From: Sandaracinaceae bacterium
Lineage (GTDB): Bacteria > Myxococcota_A > Polyangia > Polyangiales > JAFGIB01
Length of the DNA stretch: 55,109 bases
Reading direction: 5' to 3'
NCBI GenBank assembly: GCA_017881055.1
Contig: JADGRF010000077.1
Coordinates: forward strand, 1 to 55,109
Shown here: in pieces, positions 10,759 to 19,900 of the stretch
How positions within the stretch are numbered: position 1 is the stretch's first letter
Layout of the letters: the number at the start of each line of letters is the position of its first letter
The notes under the pieces: generated by a model
Told to the model about the DNA's origin: nothing
Databases searched by the model: none
What the model saw: only the letters and a program-made list of their open reading frames with translations
Program-made: the position numbers and the translations under genes

Positions 10759-11636
10759 GGCGAGCGCTTAATCTTCATCTTGGGCGCGAAACCGGCCTCG
10801 GCCAACGTCTGCTTCGCGAGCTGAATGATCTCCGGCTGCGTGCCCTTCTGCATGAACGCCGCCAGCATGCCCGGCTCCACTTGGGCGAGCGTCTCCATGG
10901 CCTTCTTTGCGAGGCCGCGCTTCTTCAGCTGCAAGCTCGTGAACACCTGCGCGCGCAGCAGCATCGGTCGCGCCTCGGCGTACGCGGGATCGGTCTCCGA
11001 GTACGTGTCCAGCAGCTTCTTCGCGTCTTCGGCCGCGTTGGTGCGCGCCATCGCTTCAGCCATGACCGCCGCGTAGAACGCCTTCGCCTTGGCGTTCGGC
11101 TGGCGGTCGAGCCGCATCTCGTCCGCCATGGTCCGCGCCTCGCGCGTACGGTTGTTGCGAAGATACAGGAGCGTCAGCTGCGCACGCACCTCGTCTTGCA
11201 CCACCATCGGCGCCTTCTTCAGGTCCACGGCTTCGAGCGTGCGCAGCGCTTCGTTCGGATCGGTGCTCGCCAGGATCTGCGCCTTGGCCACCGCCTTCAT
11301 GGCGTCGTTGTCGCCGGAGGCCCCGAGCTGATCGAGCGCGCGCTGTCGACCTTCGGGATCGGTCGCGGTCTTCATGATCTCGAGGATCGCGCGCTGCTTC
11401 GAGGTCAGGCGCCAGATATAGATACCGAAACCTGCTCCCGCGATCGTGAGCGCAGCGACCACGCCGATGCCCCACCAGCCGAACATCGGCTTGGCCATGA
11501 ACGCCGTCACCCAGAGCACGGCGAAGCCGCCTGCGATCTGTGCGAGGACCTGCCAGCGAATCGTCGGCGTCTCGATCTGCGCCAGGGCGTCGGCCGGGTC
11601 TTTGGGCGTGAACTTCTGCTTCTTGGGGTTCGCCAC
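10755..11636 (-). CDS. Membrane-anchored helical-repeat protein, unknown function
   Basis: A 293-residue protein not recognised by name. A basic N-terminus is followed by two hydrophobic helices (about 32-50 and 54-75). The rest is soluble, Ala-rich and fully helical with TPR/Sel1-like spacing; repeats of the type A-x-A-L-R-T-L-E-A-V are visible. It ends in a basic KMKIKRSP tail. It overlaps prmC by 4 bases, so it shares that operon, but there is no evidence of a functional link. A stable 11-pair hairpin lies about 50 bases upstream of the start. A membrane-tethered scaffold is the most that can be said. Confidence 0.75.
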   Translation of the reverse strand: MANPKKQKFTPKDPADALAQIETPTIRWQVLAQIAGGFAVLWVTAFMAKPMFGWWGIGVVAALTIAGAGFGIYIWRLTSKQRAILEIMKTATDPEGRQRALDQLGASGDNDAMKAVAKAQILASTDPNEALRTLEAVDLKKAPMVVQDEVRAQLTLLYLRNNRTREARTMADEMRLDRQPNAKAKAFYAAVMAEAMARTNAAEDAKKLLDTYSETDPAYAEARPMLLRAQVFTSLQLKKRGLAKKAMETLAQVEPGMLAAFMQKGTQPEIIQLAKQTLAEAGFAPKMKIKRSP

Positions 11637-11909
11637 GGGGTTCCTCGTACTCGCGTTTCAGCTCGGGACGGCTCTTAACCCGGCAGCCCGGCCGCGGCAA
11701 GACGCGACGGAGAGAACCGTGGCCGGGGACGGTGCGCGCGGAGCCCACGAACGCGTCGCGACACACTTCTGCGGCCCCACCACATGTGAGACATCGCCCC
11801 CCGCAACCTTCATCAAATCGCAGTAATTCGTGGTGTAAGCCACGCGCCACGCGGCGGTTTCAATGCATGCAGCTTGACAATGCACAGCTCAATTTCGGAA
11901 CCTCACTCG
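11637..11909. other. Divergent upstream region of pilB and the prmC operon
   Basis: This 273-base gap holds the promoters of two divergent units. The only clear structure is a hairpin: CCCGGCCGCGG (11687-11697) pairs along its full 11 bases, with one G-T wobble, with CCGTGGCCGGG (11717-11727) across a 19-base loop. A TTGACA hexamer occurs at 11874 but has no matching -10. The pilB start at 11910 has only a weak purine-rich sequence (CGGAA) about ten bases upstream. No small gene was supported here. Confidence 0.5.
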
Positions 11910-13619
11910 ATGTCTTCCGACCGTATTGGCGAGCTACTCGTACGCCAGAAGCTGATCAGTCTTCAGCAGCTCCGTAAGGCACAAGAGACCCAGCGCAAGG
12001 ACGGGACCAGCCTCGGGTACGCGCTCGCCAAGATGGGCTTCATCTCGGACGAGCAGATCACCGACTTCCTCTCGCAGCAGTACAAAGTCCAGGCGGTCGA
12101 CCTCAAAGAGTACGAGATCGATCCCGACGTACTGAAGCTGATCTCGCAGGAGATGTGCGAGCGGCACAAGATCATCCCGGTCTCGCGCGCTGGCTCCTCG
12201 CTGATCGTGGCGATGGCCGATCCGTCGAACCTGCACGCCATCGACGACATCAAATTCACCACCGGCTACAACGTCGAGCCGGTCGTGTCGTCGGAGGCGT
12301 CGATCGTCGAGGCGATCGAGCGCTACTACTCGCAAGAAACCAACATCTCGTACGACGAGATCATGGAAGGTTTCGACGAGGAAGAAATCGAGTTCGCCGA
12401 GGAGGACATGGACTCCGACTCGATCGACCTCGAGAAGATGTCCGAGGACGCGCCGGTCATTCGACTGTGCAACGCGGTGCTTTTGTCCGCGATCAAGAAG
12501 GGTGCTTCGGACATCCACATCGAGCCGTACGAGAAGCTCTTGCGCGTGCGCTACCGCATCGACGGCGTGTTGCACGACGAGATGCATCCGCCGATGAAGC
12601 TCAAGAACGCGATCTCGAGCCGCTTCAAGATCATGGCGTCGCTCGACATCTCCGAGCGCCGCTTGCCGCAGGACGGTCGCATCAAGCTCAAGCTCGGCAA
12701 GGGCCGCGAGATGGACTTCCGCGTGTCTTCGTTACCCACCATTTGGGGCGAGAAGATCGTCATGCGCTTGCTCGACAAGGGCAACCTGCAGCTCGACATG
12801 ACGAAGCTCGGCTTCGAGCAAAAAGCGCTCGCCGACTTCATGCACTCGATTCACAAGCCGTTCGGCATGGTGCTGGTCACGGGCCCCACCGGCTCGGGTA
12901 AGACCACCTCGCTCTACTCGGCGCTCAGCGACTTGAACCGCGTCACCACCAACATCTCCACCGCTGAAGATCCCGTCGAGTACAACTTGATGGGCATCAA
13001 CCAGGTGCAGATGCACGACGACATCGGCCTGAACTTCGCAGCCGCGCTGCGCTCGTTCCTACGCCAAGACCCCGACATCATCATGGTCGGTGAGATTCGT
13101 GACTTCGAGACCGGTGAAATCGCGGTCAAGGCCGCGCTCACGGGCCACTTGGTGCTCTCTACCCTGCACACCAACGACGCGCCCGGCACGATCTCGCGTC
13201 TCTTGAACATGGGCGTCGAGCCGTTCCTCGTAACGGCGTCCGTCAACTGCATCCTGGCGCAACGCCTGGCGCGCAAGATCTGTGTCGAGTGCAAGGTCGA
13301 GGCCGAGATCGATCCCGCCGCGCTCGAGATCGCAGGCTTCTCGCCGGAACAGATCAAAGGCGCGCGCCTGATGAAGGGCTCCGGCTGCCGTACCTGCGGC
13401 GATTCCGGCTACAAGGGCCGCATCGCGCTCTACGAGGTCATGCCCATGACCGACCGTCTGAAGGAGATGGTCCTTCAGGGCGCTTCTTCGGCAGAGCTCA
13501 AGCAAGAGATGATCGCTGAAGGCATCAACACCTTACGTATGTCCGGGATTAATAAAATTCTGGATGGTGTGACGACCGTCGAAGAAGTCTGTCGCGTCAC
13601 GGTGTCGGACAAGAACTGA
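11910..13619 (+). CDS. pilB: Type IVa pilus extension ATPase PilB
   Basis: The ATG at 11910 gives 569 residues beginning MSSDRIGELLVRQ, which matches how PilB proteins of this group begin; an ATG 36 bases upstream would add an unrelated dodecapeptide. The N-terminal MshEN-type domain (1-150) is followed by a very acidic linker (DEEEIEFAEEDMDSDS), then the GspE-family ATPase with Walker A GPTGSGKTT (325-333), the Asp box STAEDPVEY, Walker B DIIMVGEIRD and the His box GHLVLSTLHTNDA. A tetracysteine zinc site (CVEC and CRTC) lies near 460-500. PilB powers pilus extension at the inner membrane. The other pil genes in the window are about 28 kb away; pilT and pilC are absent here. Confidence 0.96.
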   Translation: MSSDRIGELLVRQKLISLQQLRKAQETQRKDGTSLGYALAKMGFISDEQITDFLSQQYKVQAVDLKEYEIDPDVLKLISQEMCERHKIIPVSRAGSSLIVAMADPSNLHAIDDIKFTTGYNVEPVVSSEASIVEAIERYYSQETNISYDEIMEGFDEEEIEFAEEDMDSDSIDLEKMSEDAPVIRLCNAVLLSAIKKGASDIHIEPYEKLLRVRYRIDGVLHDEMHPPMKLKNAISSRFKIMASLDISERRLPQDGRIKLKLGKGREMDFRVSSLPTIWGEKIVMRLLDKGNLQLDMTKLGFEQKALADFMHSIHKPFGMVLVTGPTGSGKTTSLYSALSDLNRVTTNISTAEDPVEYNLMGINQVQMHDDIGLNFAAALRSFLRQDPDIIMVGEIRDFETGEIAVKAALTGHLVLSTLHTNDAPGTISRLLNMGVEPFLVTASVNCILAQRLARKICVECKVEAEIDPAALEIAGFSPEQIKGARLMKGSGCRTCGDSGYKGRIALYEVMPMTDRLKEMVLQGASSAELKQEMIAEGINTLRMSGINKILDGVTTVEEVCRVTVSDKN

Positions 13620-13621
13620 GC

Positions 13622-13641
13622 GAACCGCGGATCCGCGGTTC
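13622..13641. repeat. Perfect 20-base palindrome just after the pilB stop
   Basis: GAACCGCGGA followed at once by TCCGCGGTTC forms a perfect palindrome starting two bases after the pilB stop codon. As a zero-loop palindrome it would fold into a tight hairpin in RNA, or it could be a protein-binding site. There is no T-run after it. Confidence 0.7.
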
Positions 13642-13673
13642 ACCCCGCTCGGGATCGCTACGGCGGCGACCGG

Positions 13674-13693
13674 GGGATCTCATTTGAGATCCC
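13674..13693 (+). terminator. Second inverted repeat downstream of pilB
   Basis: GGGATCTCA pairs perfectly with TGAGATCCC around a TT centre. It is followed by TTCGTT, not a clean T-run, so it is at best a weak intrinsic terminator or a 3'-end stabiliser. Confidence 0.4.
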
Positions 13694-13839
13694 TTCGTTG
13701 GAGGGCTGCAGCTGATGGCGGCAGCGGAGGGGATCATGCGTGCCACGCGTGATCACGGGTGAGGTGTCGCGTGTGATCGCGTCGAATGCAGAGATCGGGC
13801 CGGATGCCTAACGATCGTGTGGGAAATCTTTTGGGAGCG

Positions 13840-13872
13840 CGACGATCGGCGATCGTTTTTGATTTTTTTTGG
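13840..13872 (+). terminator. Candidate terminator with T-runs
   Basis: ACGATCGGCGATCGT is a near-perfect inverted repeat followed by TTTT, GA and then a run of eight T. The one-base centre means the real stem must be shorter or must pair with the earlier AACGATCG near 13811. This is the only inverted repeat with a long T-run that I noticed, so it is a plausible intrinsic terminator for the pilB transcript. Confidence 0.4.
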
Positions 13873-13996
13873 AAAGAGGATTCTTGCGTAATTTCAGTGT
13901 GTTATGGAAAGATCTTGCGCGTGACATGACATTTTATGACGCTACATTGCACTTCACCCGTTGTCGCTTCGCCGACGATCTGGTAGATGCTTTTTC

Positions 13997-14275
13997 ATGC
14001 GTATCTCAAACAGCTTCTCCGAAGGCGAGATCCAAGTCCTCGAATTCATCGTCCAGACGCTGCTGCGCGGCGGCACCCCGACGATGGCAACCCGTCACAA
14101 GGAGTTCGCCTCCCTGTGTCGCAAGGTCATGGCCATGCGGTCGAAGGTGAACGAGCAGAAGGCTCGGCCGGTCCGCGAAGAGTCGTCGGTGGGCCTCGTC
14201 AACGCGCCGGGGGCTTCGGGCGAAGCCGTCGAGCACGGCGACACCGCTGCCGAAGACATGGCCAAGGCCGTTTAA
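13997..14275 (+). CDS. Small hypothetical protein (92 aa)
   Basis: I do not recognise this gene. The ATG at 13997 gives a 92-residue soluble protein. Residues 1-50 look folded and helical (FSEGEIQVLEFIVQTLLRGG), and the tail is acidic and disordered. An upstream in-frame start at 13961 would add twelve residues from the AT-rich leader. Its codon use is GC-rich like the neighbours, although the leader in front is AT-rich. Two tandem hairpins begin right after the stop codon. It precedes pyrC in the same direction. That it is a real gene is supported by start placement and composition only. Confidence 0.55.
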   Translation: MRISNSFSEGEIQVLEFIVQTLLRGGTPTMATRHKEFASLCRKVMAMRSKVNEQKARPVREESSVGLVNAPGASGEAVEHGDTAAEDMAKAV

Positions 14276-14350
14276 TTACATACCCGCGGAGCAGCCTGCG
14301 GCTCTCCGCGGTTTACATACCCGCGGAGCAAGCCTGCGGCTCTCCGCGGT
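14276..14350. repeat. Tandem duplication of a strong hairpin before pyrC
   Basis: Two near-identical units (14276-14312 and 14313-14350, differing by one inserted A) lie head to tail starting directly after a stop codon. Each contains CCGCGGAG pairing with CTCCGCGG, and inside it AGCC pairing with GGCT around a TGC loop, with only one or two bulged bases. The structure is very stable, but no T-run follows. It could end the upstream transcript, or stall RNA polymerase or ribosomes ahead of pyrC. Confidence 0.8.
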
Positions 14351-14414
14351 TTCGCGCGCACGCCCGTTGGTTGCCATTGACAGCCGCGGGGCTGGTCGCG
14401 TACTCGCGCAAGCC

Positions 14415-15695
14415 ATGCTGGTACTTCGAGGTGGTCGGGTCATCGATCCCGCCCGCGGGTACGACGAGGTCGTAGACGTCGTCGTCGAAGCGGGACGCGT
14501 GACGCGTATTGGACGCGACGCTGGCAAAGGGCTGGGCGGCGAGAAGGTTCGTGTGGTCGAGGCCAAGGGGCACTGGGTGGTCCCAGGCTTCATCGACCTG
14601 CACGCACACTTCCGCGAGCCCGGCTTCGAGTACAAGGAAGACATCGCGTCGGGCCTTCGGGCGGCGGCGGCGGGCGGCTTCACGGGCGTGTGCGTCATGC
14701 CCAACACCAAGCCAGTGAACGACACGCGTGCCATCACAGAGATGATGATGGCGCGCGGGCGTGCAGCCAATGGGCCGCGGCTCTACCCATTCGCGGCGGC
14801 GACGGTCGGGTCGAACGGCGAGCAGCTCACCGAGATGGCCGATCTGCGCGATGCGGGCGCGATCGGCGTCAGCGACGACGGCAAGTGCGTGATGAACTCC
14901 GCCGTGATGCGCGCGGCGCTCGAGTATGCGCGCACGTTCGACATGCTGTTCTCGCAGCACTGCGAAGACCATGACCTGACCGCCGGCGCGCAGATGCACG
15001 AGGGCACGATCTCTACGCGCCTCGGCCTGCAGGGCTGGCCGCGGGCCGCCGAAGACGTGATCGTCGCACGCGACTTGATCCTGGCTGAGCTGACGGGCGC
15101 GCGGTACCACGTCGCGCACGTGTCGAGCCTGGGTGCCGTGCGCCTGCTCCGTGAAGCCAAGTCACGCGGCATGCAGGTGAGCGCCGAGGTCACGCCGCAC
15201 CACTTGATGCTCACGCACGAAGCGCTCTTGGGCTTCGATACCGCGTGCAAGGTGAACCCGCCGCTGCGTGAGCCGGAAGACATCGCCGCGCTGCGTGAAG
15301 CACTGCGCGACGGAACGATCGACTGCATTGCCACCGACCACGCGCCGCACTCCTCGCTCGAGAAGGACTGCGAGTTCGCCGCGGCCTCGCCTGGCATGAT
15401 CGGGCTCGAGCCCGCCGTGCCGGTGCTGCTCGACCTGGTGCGCGATGGCTCGCTCTCGGTGATGCGCTTGGTCGAGACGCTATCCAGCGCGCCCGCGAAG
15501 GTTGGCCGGCTGCCGGGGGGAACGCTCAAAGAAGGCGCCGTCGCCGACATCGCCGTGATCGATCCCGAGCGCCGCTGGACGATTTCGGCAGCGCAGCTAA
15601 GCTCCCGCTCCTCGAACACGCCGTTCCTGAACCGCGATGTGCAGGGCAAGGCGGTGCTGACGATCGTCGGCGGCAACGTGGTGTACGAATCCTGA
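14415..15695 (+). CDS. pyrC: Dihydroorotase, class I
   Basis: The 426-residue enzyme converts carbamoyl aspartate to dihydroorotate, the third step of pyrimidine synthesis. The ATG at 14415 gives MLVLRGGRVIDPA, the usual start of this family; the frame is open to 14367 but that part is not conserved. The metal motif DLHAHFREPG starts at residue 61, and the late ATDHAPHS motif carries the metal-binding Asp. The length and these motifs fit class I dihydroorotases rather than the shorter E. coli type. carA follows 11 bases downstream, so the two are co-transcribed. pyrB, the frequent neighbour, is not present. Confidence 0.95.
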   Translation: MLVLRGGRVIDPARGYDEVVDVVVEAGRVTRIGRDAGKGLGGEKVRVVEAKGHWVVPGFIDLHAHFREPGFEYKEDIASGLRAAAAGGFTGVCVMPNTKPVNDTRAITEMMMARGRAANGPRLYPFAAATVGSNGEQLTEMADLRDAGAIGVSDDGKCVMNSAVMRAALEYARTFDMLFSQHCEDHDLTAGAQMHEGTISTRLGLQGWPRAAEDVIVARDLILAELTGARYHVAHVSSLGAVRLLREAKSRGMQVSAEVTPHHLMLTHEALLGFDTACKVNPPLREPEDIAALREALRDGTIDCIATDHAPHSSLEKDCEFAAASPGMIGLEPAVPVLLDLVRDGSLSVMRLVETLSSAPAKVGRLPGGTLKEGAVADIAVIDPERRWTISAAQLSSRSSNTPFLNRDVQGKAVLTIVGGNVVYES

Positions 15696-15706
15696 GCGCA
15701 CGAATC

Positions 15707-16831
15707 ATGACCGCAAAGACCGCAAGAAAAGCCCAACTCGTGCTCGCCGATGGAACCGCCTTCGCGGGCGTGGCGATCGGCGCCGAAGGAACCACGACCG
15801 GCGAAGCAGTGTTCACCACCGGCATGACCGGGTATCAGGAGGTCCTCACGGATCCCTCGTACTGCGGGCAAATCGTGACGATGACGGCGACCGAGCAAGG
15901 CAACACCGGCGTCAACGCGGAGGACCACGAGGCGGAGCGTCCCCGCGTGGCGGGCTTCGTGGTGCACGAGCTGTCGTCGCTGTCGAGCAACTGGCGCGCG
16001 CGGGCGACGCTCGACGAGTACTTGAAGCAGCACGGCATCGTGGGCATCTCGGGCGTCGACACGCGCGCGCTCACGCGGCACCTGCGCGACCAAGGCGCGC
16101 AGATGGCCGCCATCGGTACGGAAGACGCCGCGACGTTGCGCGATCGCGCTAAGGCTGCGCCGCCGATGACGGGCTTGGATCTCACCACGCAGGTTTCTAC
16201 AAAGACCGCGTACGAGTGGATTGAAAACGCTGGGACGTGGACTGTGGGTAAGGCGCACGGCGCGCGATACCACGTGGTCGCCGTCGATTTCGGCGTGAAG
16301 CAGAACATCCTGCGCTGCTTGGTCGAAGCGGGCTGTCGCGTGACGGTCGTGCCGGGCACCACGAGCGCAAGCGACATCCTGGCGCGCAATCCGGACGGCG
16401 TGTTTCTGTCCAACGGTCCCGGTGACCCGGCAGCGGTGACGCAGGGCATCAAGACCGTGCGCGACTTGATCGGCAAAAAGCCGATGTTCGGGATCTGTCT
16501 CGGGCACCAGATCCTGTGTCTCGCGCTGGGCGGCAACACCTACAAGCTGAAGTTCGGGCACCGCGGGCTCAATCAGCCGGTCCAGGACTTGGAGACCGGG
16601 CGCATCGAGATCACGACACAGAACCACGGTTTTTGCGTGGACGTCGACTCACTCAAAGGCAAGAGCGAGCTCACGCATCTGCACTTGAACGACGGCACGT
16701 GCGAAGGCATCCGGCACAAGGAATCGGGCGCGTTCAGCGTGCAGTACCACCCGGAAGCCAGCGCCGGTCCGCACGACGCGCGCTACTTGTTTCAGCGCTT
16801 CGTGCAGAAGATCGAAAACGGCGCCGCCTGA
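15707..16831 (+). CDS. carA: Carbamoyl-phosphate synthase small subunit
   Basis: A 374-residue glutaminase subunit that supplies ammonia from glutamine for carbamoyl phosphate, used in pyrimidine and arginine synthesis. The N-terminal CarA domain contains FTTGMTGYQEVLTDPSY. The class I amidotransferase domain carries the nucleophile Cys264 in GICLGHQ and the His-Glu pair in VQYHPEAS. Length is normal. It lies 11 bases after pyrC. The large subunit carB, usually next, is absent: the convergent uvrA gene occupies that place. A hairpin element lies 21 bases after the stop. Confidence 0.96.
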   Translation: MTAKTARKAQLVLADGTAFAGVAIGAEGTTTGEAVFTTGMTGYQEVLTDPSYCGQIVTMTATEQGNTGVNAEDHEAERPRVAGFVVHELSSLSSNWRARATLDEYLKQHGIVGISGVDTRALTRHLRDQGAQMAAIGTEDAATLRDRAKAAPPMTGLDLTTQVSTKTAYEWIENAGTWTVGKAHGARYHVVAVDFGVKQNILRCLVEAGCRVTVVPGTTSASDILARNPDGVFLSNGPGDPAAVTQGIKTVRDLIGKKPMFGICLGHQILCLALGGNTYKLKFGHRGLNQPVQDLETGRIEITTQNHGFCVDVDSLKGKSELTHLHLNDGTCEGIRHKESGAFSVQYHPEASAGPHDARYLFQRFVQKIENGAA

Positions 16832-16835
16832 AGCC

Positions 16836-16862
16836 CGATCCACTTCGCGATCCGTCTTTGCT
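16836..16862 (+). repeat. 27-base post-stop repeat, copy 1
   Basis: This segment, five bases after the carA stop, matches 24 of 27 bases at 27612-27638, which lies 18 bases after the apbE stop in the same orientation. It includes two CGATCC words. Its right end overlaps the left arm of the hairpin at 16853-16922. Confidence 0.6.
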
Positions 16863-16922
16863 TTCTGCGGTGCGTGCTCACGGACATGAGTCCGCTGCGC
16901 GCGCTCCTCGAAACCAAAGACG
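16853..16922. repeat. Symmetrical 70-base hairpin between carA and uvrA
   Basis: The 13-base ends CGTCTTTGCTTTC (16853-16865) and GAAACCAAAGACG (16910-16922) pair at 12 of 13 positions. In the centre CGGAC and GTCCG form a five-pair stem around the loop ATGA (16881-16894), with exactly 15 bases on each side between inner and outer stems. This is the same plan as the two elements around pilQ, and read on the other strand the centre contains ACTCATGT as in copy 1. It lies between convergent genes and may act as a bidirectional terminator. Confidence 0.65.
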
Positions 16923-16963
16923 CCTCGCTCGCGTCTCGCACTTCAGGCGACGTCGTTTTTGCG

Positions 16964-19900
16964 CTACTTGCCGAGAGTGAGGGGTGCGCGCGTCTTCGCG
17001 GCTTTGCGGGTGCGGCCTAGCTCGCGGGCGAGGATGCGGCCGGTGTGCGAGGCACTGACCTTCATGATCTCCTCCGGCGTGCCCTCGGCAACGATGCGGC
17101 CACCCCCGGCGCCTCCTTCGGGCCCTAAGTCGACCACCCAATCGGCGGCGATGATCACGTCGGGGTGATGCTCGATCACGACGACCGTATCGCCGCGGTC
17201 GACGAGCTCCTGCAGGATCGTCAACAAGCGACGCACGTCTTCGCGATGCAGGCCGGTGGTAGGCTCATCCATCACGTACAGCGTGGGACCACCGGCGCTC
17301 TGGGCGAGCTCCGACACGAGCTTCAAGCGCTGCGCTTCGCCGCCGCTCAGTGTGTTCGACGGTTGACCGAGCTTGAGGTAGCCAAGGCCCAGACGTACGA
17401 GCAGATCGAGCGGGCGCCGCACCTTGGGCACTGCAGCCAACAGCTGCGCGACCTCGGCCACGTCCATCTCGAGCAGGTCACCGGCGCTCACGCCGTGCAG
17501 GGTGACCGCGAGCGTCTCGGGTCCGAAACGTCGACCGTCGCAGGCTTCGCAGGTGACCAGCGCCTCCGGCAAGAACGACATCTCGAAGCTGGTCGCGCCC
17601 TGCCCTTGGCAGATGTCGCAGCGTCCCTTGGCGACGTTGAACGAGAAGCGCGAGGCGTCGTAGCCGCGAGCACGCGCTTCGGGCAGCGCAGCGTACAGCT
17701 TGCGTAGCTCGTCCCAGACGCCGACGTACGTGGCGGGCACCGAGCGCGGCGTGCGGCCGATTGGCGACTGATCGATCTCGACAGCGCGCTTCCAGGCCTT
17801 CACGCCGCGCAGCGCGCGAAACGCGCCTGGCGTTTCACCGACGAGGCCGAGCGAGTCGCGTACCGCGCGCAGGAACACTTCGCGCACCAGCGTGCTCTTG
17901 CCGGAGCCGGATACGCCGGTCACCGCCACGAAGCGACTGGTCGGGATCCACAGGTCGACGTCGTGCAGGTTGTGCTCGTAGGCGCCGGTCAGCAGCACAC
18001 CTTGCTTGCGATCGATCGGACGACGCGTCTCGGGCGCTGCAAGCGGGCGCGCCAACGACGCGAACGTGAGCGATGCCGGATCGACCGCGAGCTGTGCGGG
18101 GGAGCCTTGCGCGAGGATGCGCCCGCCCTGATGACCGCCGTGCGGGCCGACGTCGATGACGTGATCGGCGGCGCGAATGGTCTCGGCGTCGTGCTCGACG
18201 AGCAGCACCGAGCAGCCCTTGCCCACGAGATCGCGCAGCGCCGCGAGCAAGCGATCCGTGTCACGCGGGTGCAAGCCGATGGTTGGCTCGTCGAGCACGT
18301 ACAGAAGACCCGTGAGACCGCTGCCGAGCTGGGCTGCTAGGCGCACGCGCTGCAGCTCACCACCGCTGAGCGACCACGCAGGACGATCGAGCGTGAGGTA
18401 CGCGAGGCCGACGCGTTCGAGGAACGAGAGTCGCAGCTGAGCTTCGCGCAGCGGCAGCGCGGCCACGGCCGTGTCCCGCTCGCCGAGCTTCACGCGTGCA
18501 AGACGGGCGATGGCGTCCGTGATGCTGAGCGCCATGTAGTCGGCGATGTGCTGGCCGTCGAGCGTGGTGTGCAGCGCGAGCCCGGACAGGCGCTTGCCGT
18601 GGCACACGGGGCACAACGTGCGCTCCGGCTCGGCGCGACCGCGCTTCTCCAGCTCGAGGTAGCCGTGCCCCTCGCACTTGGGGCAGGCGCCTTGCGCGGT
18701 GTTGAACGAGAAGAAGCGTGGGTCGAGCTCGGGGAAGCCATCGCCGCACTTGGGGCAGGCGCGGCGGCTAGAGAGCAGCAGCTCGGCGCGGCCGGATAGC
18801 GCGCGCACGGCGCCATCGCCGAGCGTGAGCGAACGTTCGAGCAGCGTGGCGAGCTCGCTGCTGCCTGCACGCGCTTCGCCGATCAGTAGCTCGACATCGT
18901 GCTCTTTATAGCGATCGAGCGACATGCGTGGCGTCACGTCCACGAGCTTTCCGTCGATGCGTGCGCGCGTGTGGCCATCGCGGCGTGCGCGCGCGAGGAG
19001 CTCTTTGTGTGCGCCTTTACGGCTGCGCACGACGGGCGCGAACAGTGTCACGGTGGCGCGGCCGAAATGCGCGCGGGCGTGCTCCGCCAGCGCAGCGACC
19101 GAGCGCGGCGCAATCGGCAGCGCGCAGCGCGGACAATGCAAGAGGCCCGCGCGCGCGAACACGACGCGCAAGTAGTGGGCAACCTCGGTCACCGTAGCCA
19201 CGGTAGAGTTCTTTGCGCCGCCCGTGGAGCGCTGCTCGAGCGAGACACCCGGCGGCGTGCCGACCACTCGATCCACCGCCGGGCGTGGCAGCTGCTTCAA
19301 GTATTGCCGGACGTAGGGCGATAACGTTTCCAAGTAACGGCGCTGCGATTCGGCGAACACCACATCGAACGCGAGCGTGCTCTTGCCGCTGCCGCTCGGC
19401 CCGGTCACGACCACCAGCTGCTCGCGTGGGATGTCGACATCCACGTTACGCAGGTTGTGCTCGCGTGCACCGCGCACCATGATCACGTCGCCGCTCGGCG
19501 CGGGCATGGTCACGGCCGTCGCCGTGCTGCGCGCAGTCGAGCCGAGCGGCGCCGGTGCGCGTTCGGCACCAGCGCTCGTACGCCCACGCAGGGCAGCTCG
19601 CAGCGGTGCCGCCGTCTTCGAATCGGCGCACTCGGCGACGAGCTCAGGCGTGCCTGCAACGACGATCTCTCCACCGAGCGCACCCGGACCCGGACCGAGA
19701 TCGATCACGTGGTCGCAGGCGGCCGCAACCCGCATATCGTGCTCGACGACGACCACGCTGTTGCCTCGCTCCACGAGCGTATCGAGCACGCGTAGCAGCG
19801 GTGCGACGTCCTGCGCGTGCAGGCCCGCGGTCGGCTCATCCAGGACGACGAGCGCGTTCGTGGTGGCGTCCGCCAGCGCAGCCGCCAGCTTCAAGCGCTG

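Larger units (their letters stand above)
13620..13996. other. 377-base gene-poor region after pilB
   Basis: No convincing coding frame covers this stretch. It starts with two palindromes (see separate entries), then GC-rich sequence up to about 13830. From about 13830 to 13985 it turns AT-rich, unlike nearly all of the window, with T-runs at 13855-13870 and a TTATG-rich stretch (13900-13945). The AT-rich part probably holds the promoter of the small gene at 13997, and the T-runs after the GATCG repeats may terminate pilB mRNA. A small RNA cannot be excluded. Confidence 0.5.

Noticed and set aside
11874..11879. TTGACA as a -35 for pilB
   Set aside because: No -10-like sequence at 16-18 bases, and the transcript would start inside or right at the pilB start codon.
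14783..16627. A 614-codon frame antisense to pyrC and carA
   Set aside because: Low-complexity composition and complete overlap with two enzymes that have all catalytic motifs.
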